A stretch of 64,000 nucleotides of DNA from Mucilaginibacter pallidiroseus (GTDB lineage Bacteria > Bacteroidota > Bacteroidia > Sphingobacteriales > Sphingobacteriaceae), in assembly GCF_007846085.1 (NCBI RefSeq), contig NZ_VOEJ01000001.1, positions 744,001-808,000 on the forward strand, given 5' to 3'. The stretch's first letter is position 1. Every line of letters begins with the position of its first letter. The position numbers and the translations under genes are program-made. Shown one piece after another: positions 45,874 through 55,430 of the stretch. The notes under the pieces were generated by a model. It saw nothing but the letters and a program-made list of their open reading frames with translations, was not told the origin of the DNA and did no database searches.

Positions 45874-46572
45874 ATGAAACCAGAGGATATTAAGTTTGGC
45901 GATTTACAGCGAATGTTCATTGGAGAGGTGCCCGGTGCTTTCTTTATTGAATTGATTATACGTGCACTAATTATCTACCTGATATTAATGGTAGCCATGC
46001 GCAGTATGGGCAAAAGGATGTCGTCACAATTAAGCCGTAATGAATTGGCAGCAATGGTATCACTTGCCGCAGCTATTGGTGTGCCCATGATGGCGCCAGA
46101 CAGGGGCATATTACCGGCCATTGTTATAGCCTTTGTATTGGTTGCCATTCAGCGCACTATTGCGAAAGCGGCCTCAAAAAATCAAAGCTTCGAACGCCTT
46201 ACGCAGGGAAACATTAGCACACTAATTAAAGATTCCGTAATTGAGGTGAAAGCATTGGAAGCTGTTGGCCTGTCTCGAGAGCGCCTTTTTGCCGAGTTAA
46301 GATGTAATAGTATTGCACACCTTGGAGAAGTTAAGCGGGTTTACATTGAAGCGAACGGCGCCTTTAGCGTTATTAAAACAGATGACGTAAAAAGCGGACT
46401 TTCCATTATCCCAAAAATTGATAAAAGCTTTTTGGCTGCGTATAGTCATGACGATAAACAAGTTTGTTGTTTTTGCGGCTATACAGCTATACAACATATT
46501 AATGACACTGATTTAAACAAGTGCCCCAACTGCCAAAAAACAGAATGGACGGCGGCAGTACAATTGAATTAA
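45874..46572 (+). CDS. DUF421 (YetF-like) membrane protein, paralogue with zinc ribbon
   Basis: 232 residues, clearly related to the preceding protein: MRSMGKRMSSQLSRNELAAMVSLA matches its neighbour, and VKRVYIEANGAFSV and GLSIIPKID follow in the same order. The tail ends in a second cysteine pair set (CCFC, then CPNC; CxxC-x15-CxxC), so the zinc ribbon is also present. Only partial identity over the rest indicates an old tandem duplication, perhaps forming a heteromer. It starts 2 nt after its paralogue and ends 3 nt before the TreS-like lipoprotein gene, so all three share a transcript. Confidence 0.85.
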   Translation: MKPEDIKFGDLQRMFIGEVPGAFFIELIIRALIIYLILMVAMRSMGKRMSSQLSRNELAAMVSLAAAIGVPMMAPDRGILPAIVIAFVLVAIQRTIAKAASKNQSFERLTQGNISTLIKDSVIEVKALEAVGLSRERLFAELRCNSIAHLGEVKRVYIEANGAFSVIKTDDVKSGLSIIPKIDKSFLAAYSHDDKQVCCFCGYTAIQHINDTDLNKCPNCQKTEWTAAVQLN

Positions 46573-46575
46573 TTG

Positions 46576-48321
46576 ATGCTTTCAAAAAAGTTAAATACCA
46601 TGCCCACAGGCCTTGCAAGCAGATTGTTATTATTTTTAATTGCTGTGCTTATAGCATCAGCGTGCAAAAAATCGCCGGCTGGTTATGATAACAGCAAGCC
46701 TGCATGGTATAAGCAAGCCATAATTTATAACCTGGATGTAAAGGTATTTAAAGATAGCGACGGCGACGGGCTTGGCGACTTTAACGGATTGACATCTAAA
46801 TTGGATTACTTGCTTTCTCTCGGCGTAAATACTATCTGGCTTGCCCCTTTCCAGCCCTCGCCCTGGGAAGATGACGGTTATGATATTACCGACTACATGG
46901 TTGTTGACCAGCGCCTTGGCAGCGAGCAGGATTTTAAGAATTTTATAAAGGCTGCAAAGGCGAAACACATAAGGGTAATTATGGATATGGTGCTTAACCA
47001 TACATCAAGCAGGCATCCGTGGTTCCTGGCGAGTAAAGATTCGAGCAGTGTAAAACGCAACTGGTACCTATGGAGTAGGCAACGCCCTAAAGATTGGGAC
47101 AAAGGTATGGGCTTTCCCGAGGTAGAAAAGGAAAGCTGGCGGTTTGACAGCGCCGCTGACGCTTATTACTTTCACCGGTTTTACCGCTTTGAACCCGACC
47201 TGAATTTCCAAAACCCTGCATTAATGCAGGAGTCGAAACGTATTCTTGACCACTGGCTCTCGCTCGGACTGGATGGCTTCAGGTTTGATGCCGTACCGTT
47301 TATTATTGATGATCCGAGAAAGTCCAGCGAAAAGCCCGATCATGATTTTACCTTACTGCATCAGTTGGCGGGTTATATCAAGGTTAAAAATCCGCAGGCC
47401 TTGATATTAGGGGAAGCCAATATATCACCCGAGGAAAACAGGGACTATTTTTCGAAGAACAATGACGGACTTGATATGATGTTGAATTTTGAGGTAAACG
47501 AGTATACCTTCCTGGCATTGGCAACCGGCAAAACAAAGGAACTAAAAAAAGCACTTGAAGTAACCGCAAAGAAACCAGCGTCCGATCAGTGGGCCGTATT
47601 TCTGCGGAACCATGATGAGGTTGACCTGGGTAAATTGAACAAGAAAGATTTTGAACTGGTTAATCAAAAAATGGGTCCCGACTCAAATATGCAGCTTTAC
47701 GGACGGGGCATTCGCAGGCGTTTGGCACCTATGCTAAATAATAACCAACAACGCTTACAACTTGCCTATAGCTTGCTTTATGCCTTGCCCGGCACACCAA
47801 TTTTGCGCTATGGCGAAGAGATAGGCATGGGCGATGATTTGCATTTGTTTGAACGCCTTGCTGTGCGTACACCTATGCAATGGGATAGCAGTGCCAATGC
47901 GGGATTTTCAAAGGCTAAAAAGACCTTCCGGCCAGTTATTGATACAGGCTTATATAGTTATAAAGCTGTAAGTGTACAAAAGCAATCCCAGCAATACTTA
48001 TCGCTGCTAAACTACATACGCAGGCTATCATCACTACGCAAGCAATATCAATTAGCAGGAAAAGGTCAATGGAAACTTTTGGAAACCAATACAGACAATG
48101 TGTTGTGCCTTCTACATGAGGATGGCAAAGGCCCGATACTCACAGTATTCAATTTTGCCGAAAGGCCTTTAACAGCTGAGATTAAAACGGACTTATCCGG
48201 ATCGGCAGATAAAGAGCTGCTTACCGGCCAGGCAAGTAAATTAAGTATAACAAATGGCAAATTAACTATTCCGCTTACCGGCTACGGCGCGCAATGGTTG
48301 CTTTGGCATGTAAACAATTAA
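46576..48321 (+). CDS. Exported GH13 lipoprotein related to trehalose synthase TreS
   Basis: 581 residues from the ATG at 46576. The N-terminus has a lipoprotein-like signal (LLLFLIAVLIASAC; the -3 residue is Ala, so slightly off consensus). The GH13 barrel has AWYKQAIIYNLDVKVFKDSDGDGLGDF, DMVLNHTS, nucleophile D238 (GFRFDAV), acid E280 (ILGEAN) and D347 (FLRNHDEVDL). The segments RNHDEVDLGKL and YGRGIRRRLAPML match TreS (GH13_16) rather than common amylases, but TreS is normally cytosolic. It may be a periplasmic or surface alpha-glucosidase or an isomerase; the sequence cannot decide. It closes the DUF421 operon. Confidence 0.85.
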   Translation: MLSKKLNTMPTGLASRLLLFLIAVLIASACKKSPAGYDNSKPAWYKQAIIYNLDVKVFKDSDGDGLGDFNGLTSKLDYLLSLGVNTIWLAPFQPSPWEDDGYDITDYMVVDQRLGSEQDFKNFIKAAKAKHIRVIMDMVLNHTSSRHPWFLASKDSSSVKRNWYLWSRQRPKDWDKGMGFPEVEKESWRFDSAADAYYFHRFYRFEPDLNFQNPALMQESKRILDHWLSLGLDGFRFDAVPFIIDDPRKSSEKPDHDFTLLHQLAGYIKVKNPQALILGEANISPEENRDYFSKNNDGLDMMLNFEVNEYTFLALATGKTKELKKALEVTAKKPASDQWAVFLRNHDEVDLGKLNKKDFELVNQKMGPDSNMQLYGRGIRRRLAPMLNNNQQRLQLAYSLLYALPGTPILRYGEEIGMGDDLHLFERLAVRTPMQWDSSANAGFSKAKKTFRPVIDTGLYSYKAVSVQKQSQQYLSLLNYIRRLSSLRKQYQLAGKGQWKLLETNTDNVLCLLHEDGKGPILTVFNFAERPLTAEIKTDLSGSADKELLTGQASKLSITNGKLTIPLTGYGAQWLLWHVNN

Positions 48322-48332
48322 TACTTTTTGCG

Positions 48333-48800
48333 ATGAACAGATTAGGAAGAATTGCTGCAACAGATTTTATGGGTACAAATATCATGACCCTATCAAGCGA
48401 GCTGATGTCATTATTAGCAGGCGAAAATTTTAGTGAGCCCGATCATTTAGAAACCATGATAAGTCGCCTTGCCCCCGCTTTAAGTAAGCATAGCAAAAAA
48501 ATTGCCGCTTGGGGGGCGCATTATGCAATGGGCTTTATCTTCGCCGCTATTTATGTTGAGCTGTGGGAGACCGGAAAAATCAAGCGAAACATCAGAAACG
48601 GCCTGGTATTGGGAGTAATAAGTGGAGTTGCCGGGTTTTTAATTTGGAAGGGTACTTTTAAAGCGCACCCCCTGCCGCCGTGGTTAAATTACACCCATTA
48701 CTATTGGCAGCGTATACCTGCACACGTTGTGTTTTCGTTGGCTGCTACTATCACACATAGATTATTATACAGCGACAAAAAGCATTCTGGTACGTTGTAA
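48333..48800 (+). CDS. Small membrane protein, unknown function
   Basis: 155 residues from the ATG at 48333, 11 nt past the TreS-like gene; an upstream in-frame start overlapping that gene looks wrong. Hydrophobic segments at about 66-80 (AHYAMGFIFAAIYVEL), 93-112 (LVLGVISGVAGFLIW) and 134-150 (AHVVFSLAATITHRLLY) suggest three membrane helices. Aromatic residues in PPWLNYTHYYWQRIP lie in a loop. No family is recognised. It probably belongs to the same transcript as the DUF421 and GH13 genes. Confidence 0.72.
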   Translation: MNRLGRIAATDFMGTNIMTLSSELMSLLAGENFSEPDHLETMISRLAPALSKHSKKIAAWGAHYAMGFIFAAIYVELWETGKIKRNIRNGLVLGVISGVAGFLIWKGTFKAHPLPPWLNYTHYYWQRIPAHVVFSLAATITHRLLYSDKKHSGTL

Positions 48801-48870
48801 AACAGGTAAATAAATTAACCAAATGTTAAATGGAACAGAAGTTGATACCTGCTATATAAAACATATACCT

Positions 48871-48987
48871 ATGGCAACGAAAGAAAAAAAAGACCCGTGC
48901 TGGTCGGGCTACAAAAAAGAAGGAACAAAAAAGAAAGACGGCAAAACCGTACCGAACTGTGTTAAAAGTTCTTCTAAAAAAAGTTAA
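48871..48987 (+). CDS. 38-residue basic peptide (DPCW-GYKK type)
   Basis: Short gene, 38 codons plus TAA. The peptide is strongly basic, with DPCWSGYKKEG, then KKKDGKTVPNC and a Lys/Ser tail. Two cysteines (10 and 30) frame a Gly/Lys core in the way seen in a widespread small Bacteroidota protein of unknown role; that similarity is from memory and was not searched. It lies in a gap otherwise too short for other genes, with a perfect inverted repeat 24 nt after its stop. It could be a nucleic-acid-binding or structural peptide, but this is not shown. Confidence 0.62.
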   Translation: MATKEKKDPCWSGYKKEGTKKKDGKTVPNCVKSSSKKS

Positions 48988-49010
48988 TAGTAGCTTCTTT
49001 TAAAACTAGA

Positions 49011-49051
49011 GCAAATGGTAGCAGACACTTTACACCCCTGCTACCATTTGC
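49011..49051. terminator. Perfect 14-bp inverted repeat after the 38-residue gene
   Basis: GCAAATGGTAGCAG (49011-49024) and its exact complement (49038-49051) enclose a 13-nt loop. There is no T-run on the + strand side, so it may act as a transcript stabiliser or weak terminator rather than a canonical one. Confidence 0.55.
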
Positions 49052-49240
49052 TATCAAATTGCTTGTCTCGCACCATCATTAGTTTTGTAACACCTACAAA
49101 ACATGACACTACCCTCACCAACATCAGGTCAATAGATATTTGAGTAATTAAGTGCGCATAACGGAAAAATAGTTATTTGATATTATCAAATGAGTTGCCT
49201 TATTTCGTTAGTTGTTTTACAACGGTTGTTGTTCCCACTT

Positions 49241-52129
49241 ATGCGTAAAGCCATCCACTTTTTATTTTGCTTTTTACTGTCCATTAATATACTCTCAGCT
49301 GCAGATATTAAAAGCATAGGCGTGCCTTACGTTCAAAACTACACCAAGGCGCAATACCAGGCGGGAAATCAAAATTGGGCCATTACACGCGATGAACGAG
49401 GCATAATGTATTTTGGCAACGCCGAGGGGCTGCTGGCTTATGATGGAAGTTACTTTCAATTACATACAATGCCCAACGGGCAAATTGTGCGGTCGGTAGC
49501 TGCTGACGGCAAGGGCAAAATATACACCGGCAGTTTCGGCGAGTTTGGATATTGGGAAACCGATAAGCTTGGTTTTCTACGATATCATTCCCTCGTAGCT
49601 TTAGTTAATTCCACAGACTTAGCAAAAGAAGAAATTTGGAAAATATACGTTGATAACGACAGGGTTATCTTTCAATCTTTCGGTTCTATACTTATCTATT
49701 CCAAGGGCCATGTAAAAGTTATTAAGGGTGCTAAGCCTTTTCTGTTCTTGTTAAAAAGCAACAACCGTTATTTTGTTGAACAGGTAGACGCCGGGTTATT
49801 TGAACTAAAGAACAACAAACTCGAGCTGTTGCCCGGCAGCAGTATATTGGGCAATAGCGGCGTGCTTTCGGTATTGCCGTTTACTAACAACCAGTTCCTC
49901 ATCGGTACGGCAAAAAATGGTTTGTTTATTTATGACGGGGCAATTATTAAACCCTGGAACAACCAAGCCAACGATTTCTTAAAAACCTTTCAACTAAATA
50001 ATGGCGCCGCCATATCGGGTAAATACTTTGCTTACGGCACCATACTGAACGGTGTGTTTATTATAGATGCTGCCGGCAATATTGTGCAACACATTAATAA
50101 AGCCAGCGGCTTACAAAATAATACCGTACTGAGCCTGTACACAGACGCCGAGCAAAACCTATGGACCGGCCTTGACAACGGAATTGACAGGATTGAACTA
50201 AACTCCCCACTTTATTTTTACTTCGATAAAACGGGCAGATTTGGTACAGTTTATAGCAGTATAATTTTTAATGGAAAGATATACTTAGGTACCAACCAAG
50301 GCTTATTTTACAGTGAATGGACGCACCAAAGTACTGGTCGGTCCCTTCAAACATTTGACTTTAAATTGATCCCCGGTTCTCAAGGACAGGTATGGGATTT
50401 ATCGCTGCAAGACGGACGTTTGCTTTGCGGCCATAATAACGGCACGTATCAGGTAAATAGCGGTTCGATAAACAAGATATCTGCTCAAAGCGGGGGATGG
50501 ATCATAAAAAAACTTAATGACGACAAACTGATCCAGGGCACTTATACGGGCTTGGTTATATACCGTAAAGATGCCGGTGGTAATTGGGTGTTTAGCCATA
50601 AAATACAGGGATTTAATGAGCCGTCGCGCTATGTAGAGCAGGACAGTAAGGGTCAGATTTGGGTTAGCCATGCTTACAAAGGAATATATCAACTTACGCT
50701 GAGTGAGGATTTGCAAAGAGTAATCAAGACCAAATACTACGACCAAAACCAAGGCTTGCCGGGAAGCTATAACATTGGCGTATTTAACCTGGATAACCGG
50801 ATTGTATTTTCGTCAGATGCCGGATTTTATATCTATGATGACATAGCCGATCGCTTTGAAAAGTATACGCAACTCAACAAAAAACTCGGGAGCTTTGCAT
50901 CATCCGGCAAGGTCATACCTGCAATAGCGAAAAAATACTGGTTTATAAATAAAGGCCGGGTATCGCTGGCAGATCTATCCGTTTCGGGAAAGTTAAGTAT
51001 CGACTCTAACAGGTTCAGTATTCTGAACGGGCAAATGGTGCAGCATTATGAAAATATAAGCCTCATTAATAATTCCATCTACCTCATTAGCGTTGATGAT
51101 GGCTTTGTGATACTAAATGATGAAGACATAAGGAACAAGATTAATATAAAGGTTCCTCAGGTGCTTATCAGGAAAGTCGAAAACATCACCGACAAAGCAC
51201 AGATGATAGCTGCGGATGCTGGCATTGAGCAAGAGTTGGAGCTACCCTATTCCCAAAACAACATTCGCATATCTTTTACCCTACCTTATTACCGACAGGC
51301 TAAGGTTAAGTTTCAATACTTCCTCGAGGGGTATTCGAAACAGTGGTCTGACTGGACAGCGCAGAGCGTAAAGGATTTTACCAACTTAAATAACAGACAT
51401 TATGAGTTTAGGGTGCGTGCCAAAATCAATGATGAGGCCATATCAAAAATAACAACATTAAAGTTCGAGATATTGCCCCCTTGGTATTTAAGTAGGGTTG
51501 CAATGATTTTTTATGTTGTTCTTATAGTACTTGGGTATTATGCTATCAGATACTATTATAGGTTTAAGCTGAGCGAACATCAGCTGCAGATACAAGGCCA
51601 GTTACAGCGTGAAAAAGAAGATTTTTTACAACGGGAGGCCTTAGCTAATGAACAGCACCGCATTACAATAAAGAATGAACAATTGCAGGCCGACCTGGAG
51701 AGCAAAAACAGAGAATTGGCAAACTCTGCAATGAACATAGTTTACAAGAATGAGCTGTTGCAAAAGATTAGTGATGAGATAAGGAAGTTTAAGGACAGTG
51801 TAGGTAAAAGTTTGTCCGACGATCAGCTTAAGAAAATCAACAAGGTTATTGAAGAAGGTATGACAGATGAACGGGACTGGAATATTTTTGAAACCAGTTT
51901 TAACGAAGCCCATGAAAACTTCTTCAAAAAATTAAAACACGATTACCCGGAGCTCGTCCCGAACGATTTAAAACTGTGCGCTTATCTGCGCATGAATATG
52001 AGCAGTAAAGAAATGGCCTCATTATTGAACATATCTTTAAGAGGTGTCGAGATAAGGCGTTACAGACTGCGTAAAAAGCTGAATTTACACCATGATAAGA
52101 ACCTAACCGAGTTTCTCATGGAGGTATAA
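49241..52129 (+). CDS. Propeller-type transmembrane regulator with LuxR-like HTH
   Basis: 962 residues from the ATG at 49241, which gives a proper signal peptide (MRKAIHFLFCFLLSINILSAA). Periplasmic Reg_prop propeller repeats (for example AEQNLWTGLDNGIDRIEL) are followed by a Y_Y_Y domain (FQYFLEGYSKQWSDWT), a transmembrane helix at 748-772 (WYLSRVAMIFYVVLIVLG), a long cytosolic coiled coil (775-850) and a C-terminal helix-turn-helix at about 910-962 (MSSKEMASLLNISLRGVEIRRYRL). There is no kinase domain. Such proteins sense glycan fragments and control the adjacent SusC/SusD operon, here 262 nt downstream. The likely ligand is the glycan cut by the GH144-like enzymes. Confidence 0.9.
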   Translation: MRKAIHFLFCFLLSINILSAADIKSIGVPYVQNYTKAQYQAGNQNWAITRDERGIMYFGNAEGLLAYDGSYFQLHTMPNGQIVRSVAADGKGKIYTGSFGEFGYWETDKLGFLRYHSLVALVNSTDLAKEEIWKIYVDNDRVIFQSFGSILIYSKGHVKVIKGAKPFLFLLKSNNRYFVEQVDAGLFELKNNKLELLPGSSILGNSGVLSVLPFTNNQFLIGTAKNGLFIYDGAIIKPWNNQANDFLKTFQLNNGAAISGKYFAYGTILNGVFIIDAAGNIVQHINKASGLQNNTVLSLYTDAEQNLWTGLDNGIDRIELNSPLYFYFDKTGRFGTVYSSIIFNGKIYLGTNQGLFYSEWTHQSTGRSLQTFDFKLIPGSQGQVWDLSLQDGRLLCGHNNGTYQVNSGSINKISAQSGGWIIKKLNDDKLIQGTYTGLVIYRKDAGGNWVFSHKIQGFNEPSRYVEQDSKGQIWVSHAYKGIYQLTLSEDLQRVIKTKYYDQNQGLPGSYNIGVFNLDNRIVFSSDAGFYIYDDIADRFEKYTQLNKKLGSFASSGKVIPAIAKKYWFINKGRVSLADLSVSGKLSIDSNRFSILNGQMVQHYENISLINNSIYLISVDDGFVILNDEDIRNKINIKVPQVLIRKVENITDKAQMIAADAGIEQELELPYSQNNIRISFTLPYYRQAKVKFQYFLEGYSKQWSDWTAQSVKDFTNLNNRHYEFRVRAKINDEAISKITTLKFEILPPWYLSRVAMIFYVVLIVLGYYAIRYYYRFKLSEHQLQIQGQLQREKEDFLQREALANEQHRITIKNEQLQADLESKNRELANSAMNIVYKNELLQKISDEIRKFKDSVGKSLSDDQLKKINKVIEEGMTDERDWNIFETSFNEAHENFFKKLKHDYPELVPNDLKLCAYLRMNMSSKEMASLLNISLRGVEIRRYRLRKKLNLHHDKNLTEFLMEV

Positions 52130-52391
52130 CACTACATCATTACCTCTCAAACGTGATGTTTTTAGCCCGTTACTAAAGTAGCTAGCTGTAGTATGTACAT
52201 GTTACACACCAATCACGTCAAATATTTATAAACCAGTAATTTACGTTATACATTATTAAATCAAGAGCAGGTAAAATTGCACTGATGTATTAATGTAGAG
52301 TTGCTTTTTTTGCGTATACAGTAATATCTCCTCAATTTCGACCCTACAAAAACCAATTAGTCCCAGTACTTAAAACCAATTACTAACCACT
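52130..52391. other. Intergenic region between regulator and susC
   Basis: 262 AT-rich nt expected to carry the promoter and operator of the SusC/SusD operon. No TAnnTTTG match, terminator hairpin or gene could be identified. Confidence 0.4.
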
Positions 52392-55300
52392 ATGAAGAGA
52401 ATTTACAAAATCTCAGGGTTACTGCTATTGTTTACTTTTTTGTCTAACCTTGTTTTTGCGCAAAACGTTGCTGTAAAAGGTAAAGTTACCGATGCCAAAA
52501 CAGGCGAAGCCCTCATTGGCGTTTCGGTAGGGATACAAGGTACTACAACCGGTGGCCAAACCGATGCCAACGGTGCTTTTTCTATAAGCGCCCCGGCAAA
52601 TGCAGTATTACAATTTTCCTATTTAGGATACACTACACAGTCGGTACCTGTTTCGGGCCGTACAACAATTGATGTTAAACTTGGCATGAGCGCCAACGAG
52701 CTGCAACAGGTTGTTGTAGTTGGTTACGGCACGCAACGAAAACTTGATGTAACAGGTTCGGTTGCGTCTGTAAAAGGCGAAGATATCTCAAAACAGGCAT
52801 CAACTAATGCAATAAGCTCATTGCAGGGTAAAGTAGCAGGTGTACAAATCACCAATAACGGCTCGCCGGGTGCCTCGCCGGAAATTCGAATACGTGGTTT
52901 AGGTACCGTGTATGGTAACGCTAACCCACTTTACGTTGTTGATGGTGTTTGGTTTGATGACATCAGCTTCCTTAACCCCAATGACATCGAAAACATGAGC
53001 ATCCTTAAAGACGCTTCAAGCGAATCTATCTACGGTGTGCGTGCAGCAAACGGTGTTGTATTGGTAACCACCAAAAAAGGTAAAGGTGCACCATCAATTA
53101 ACTACAGTGCCTATGCGGGCTGGCAAAAAGTAACCAACCAGCCAAAGCTGGCAAATGGTACCGAATATGCTACGCTGATAAATGAAATGAACCAGATTCA
53201 GTTTCCTAATGATCCGCTTACGTTTGCCGATCCTGCAAAATTTGGTAACGGTACCGAGTGGCTTAACGTAGTACTACGCAATGCATTCACCATGAAGCAT
53301 GACGTTACTGTTAGCGGTAGTACTGATAAATCATCGTACAATTTCTCTGCTGGTTATTTAAAACAGCAAGGCGTAGTAACGGGTAACGATTATGACCGTA
53401 TCACTGCTCACTTACAACAGGATATACAGGCAACCAACTTCCTGAAGTTAGGATATAACGCCGTATTACAAGGCAGCAACTCTAAAGATGCTCCCGGAGC
53501 TGTCATATACAAAGCGTTTACCGCTGCACCTATCGTACCGGTATATTATGCTGATGGTACTTACGGCGACCCAAGCGACTTCCCTATTGGTAATGCTACA
53601 AACAACCCTAAGGCGCAGTTAGACTTTTTTAACCAAAAATCGAAAAACTACCGCCTTACCGGTAATATTTATGCCGACGTCAAGTTTGCCAAATATTTAA
53701 CCTTTCATACCAGCTTTGGCGGCGAGTTTGGCCAGGCCGAAGTGTTAGGTTACAACCCTGTTTACAGGGCAACAGCATCACAGTTTAATGACAATAGCGA
53801 TTTAAATGTTTCACGGTCTGAGGTGAGGAACTGGATCTGGGAAAACACCCTGACTTTTGACAGGACTTTCAAAGACCATCACCTAACTGTTTTGGCTGGT
53901 CAGTCTTCACAACGTTATAAATCTTATAACATCAGCGCTACGGCTCAAAATGTTCCATACACCAGTGACGGTGACCTTTACTTAACACTGGGCTCAAACG
54001 ATACCAATTTCCCGAGATCAATTACGGATGGCGGATCGTTAGCAACTTACGAGTCATATTTCGGCCGTGTAAACTATTCATTTAAAGACAGGTACTTGCT
54101 AAACGCTTCTTTCCGTGCCGATGGTTCGTCTAAATTTATAGGCAACCAACGTTGGGGTTACTTCCCATCTGTAGGTGCAGGCTGGGTTGTAAGCAACGAA
54201 GAGTTTATGAAAGATCAGCATATCTTTGATAATTTAAAAATCAGGGGTAGCTGGGGTAAAATCGGTAACGCATCAGTACCGGCAAACCTTTCTGTGCTTA
54301 CAGTTAATAACGGCGGCAACTTTACCGCAATTTACAATGGCCAGCCGGCAACGGGAGCAAACATTACTACGATTGTTCCCCCACTAACCTACTGGGAACG
54401 TGGCGTCGGTACCGACGTAGGCGTCGAAATGGCTTTCTTAGGTAATCGCTTGACATTTGAGGCCGATTACTACCAAAAGAAAACTGAACAAGCCATATTT
54501 GCTATCCCAATTTTAGGCTCATTGGGAACAAGTGCAGGTACCATTATTGGTAACCAGGCCACGTTCCAGAACCAGGGTTTTGAATTTGCTGCCGGATGGC
54601 GCGGTAAAGTAGGAAGCGATCTCTCATACACCATTAACGGTAACTTCAGTATCAACAATAACAAAGTACTATCAACGGTAACCGGCGCAAACCCAATATA
54701 TGGTGGTGGTGCTGCTGCAACAGGTGGCCAATTAAGTACCCGGACTATTCTTGGACAGCCTATTGGGCAGTTTTATGGTTTAGTAGTTGACGGAATATTC
54801 CAGAATGCAGCACAGGTGGCAGCTTCCAAACAGACAGATGCAAGCCCGGGCGATTTTATATACAAAGATCTTAACAACGATGGTGTAATTGACGCTAAAG
54901 ACCGCACTGTTATTGGTAACCCTAACCCTAAATACCTTTATGGTTTAAACACAACCTTTAACTACAAGGAGTTCGATTTAACTATCGATTTACAGGGCGT
55001 AGCCGGTGTTGACGTGTACAATGCTAATAAAGGCTTACGTTACGGGTCAGAAAACTTCACTAAAGACTTTTTTGATAACCGCTGGCATGGCGAGGGTACG
55101 TCAAACACCTACCCTTCTGCAAACATTGGCGGTGGTAACAACTATAAACCAAACTCATTTTTTGTTGAAAGTGGCGCATATTTTAGGATCCGTAACCTGC
55201 AGTTAGGTTATAGCTTGCCAAATGCGGTAGCCAACAAGCTGTTTATGAAACGTGTTAGGGTATTTGCCAGCGCACAAAACATCTACAACTCTTTCAGCTA

Positions 55301-55409
55301 CAAAGGCTTTAACCCCGAAGTTGGCGGCTCGCCAACCAATGCCGGTATCGACAATGGTGCTTACCCGCTGTACGCAACTTACAACTTTGGTGTAAACGTT
55401 ACTTTTTAA
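52392..55409 (+). CDS. SusC/RagA-type TonB-linked outer-membrane transporter
   Basis: 1005 residues. A signal peptide (to about residue 24, LVFAQ) precedes a CarboxypepD_reg-like domain (about 28-112; VKGKVTDAKTGEALIGVSV). Next is the plug with the SusC hallmarks VVVVGYGTQRKLDVTGSV, GVQITNNGSPGASPEIRIRG, and YVVDGV; then a long beta-barrel ending in Phe (NFGVNVTF). No FecR-interacting secretin extension is present. The protein imports oligosaccharides together with its SusD partner, which starts 21 nt downstream. Its regulator lies upstream. Substrate is inferred from the linked GH144-like enzymes. Confidence 0.95.
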   Translation: MKRIYKISGLLLLFTFLSNLVFAQNVAVKGKVTDAKTGEALIGVSVGIQGTTTGGQTDANGAFSISAPANAVLQFSYLGYTTQSVPVSGRTTIDVKLGMSANELQQVVVVGYGTQRKLDVTGSVASVKGEDISKQASTNAISSLQGKVAGVQITNNGSPGASPEIRIRGLGTVYGNANPLYVVDGVWFDDISFLNPNDIENMSILKDASSESIYGVRAANGVVLVTTKKGKGAPSINYSAYAGWQKVTNQPKLANGTEYATLINEMNQIQFPNDPLTFADPAKFGNGTEWLNVVLRNAFTMKHDVTVSGSTDKSSYNFSAGYLKQQGVVTGNDYDRITAHLQQDIQATNFLKLGYNAVLQGSNSKDAPGAVIYKAFTAAPIVPVYYADGTYGDPSDFPIGNATNNPKAQLDFFNQKSKNYRLTGNIYADVKFAKYLTFHTSFGGEFGQAEVLGYNPVYRATASQFNDNSDLNVSRSEVRNWIWENTLTFDRTFKDHHLTVLAGQSSQRYKSYNISATAQNVPYTSDGDLYLTLGSNDTNFPRSITDGGSLATYESYFGRVNYSFKDRYLLNASFRADGSSKFIGNQRWGYFPSVGAGWVVSNEEFMKDQHIFDNLKIRGSWGKIGNASVPANLSVLTVNNGGNFTAIYNGQPATGANITTIVPPLTYWERGVGTDVGVEMAFLGNRLTFEADYYQKKTEQAIFAIPILGSLGTSAGTIIGNQATFQNQGFEFAAGWRGKVGSDLSYTINGNFSINNNKVLSTVTGANPIYGGGAAATGGQLSTRTILGQPIGQFYGLVVDGIFQNAAQVAASKQTDASPGDFIYKDLNNDGVIDAKDRTVIGNPNPKYLYGLNTTFNYKEFDLTIDLQGVAGVDVYNANKGLRYGSENFTKDFFDNRWHGEGTSNTYPSANIGGGNNYKPNSFFVESGAYFRIRNLQLGYSLPNAVANKLFMKRVRVFASAQNIYNSFSYKGFNPEVGGSPTNAGIDNGAYPLYATYNFGVNVTF

Positions 55410-55430
55410 CAAATAAAAATACTCTCGATC

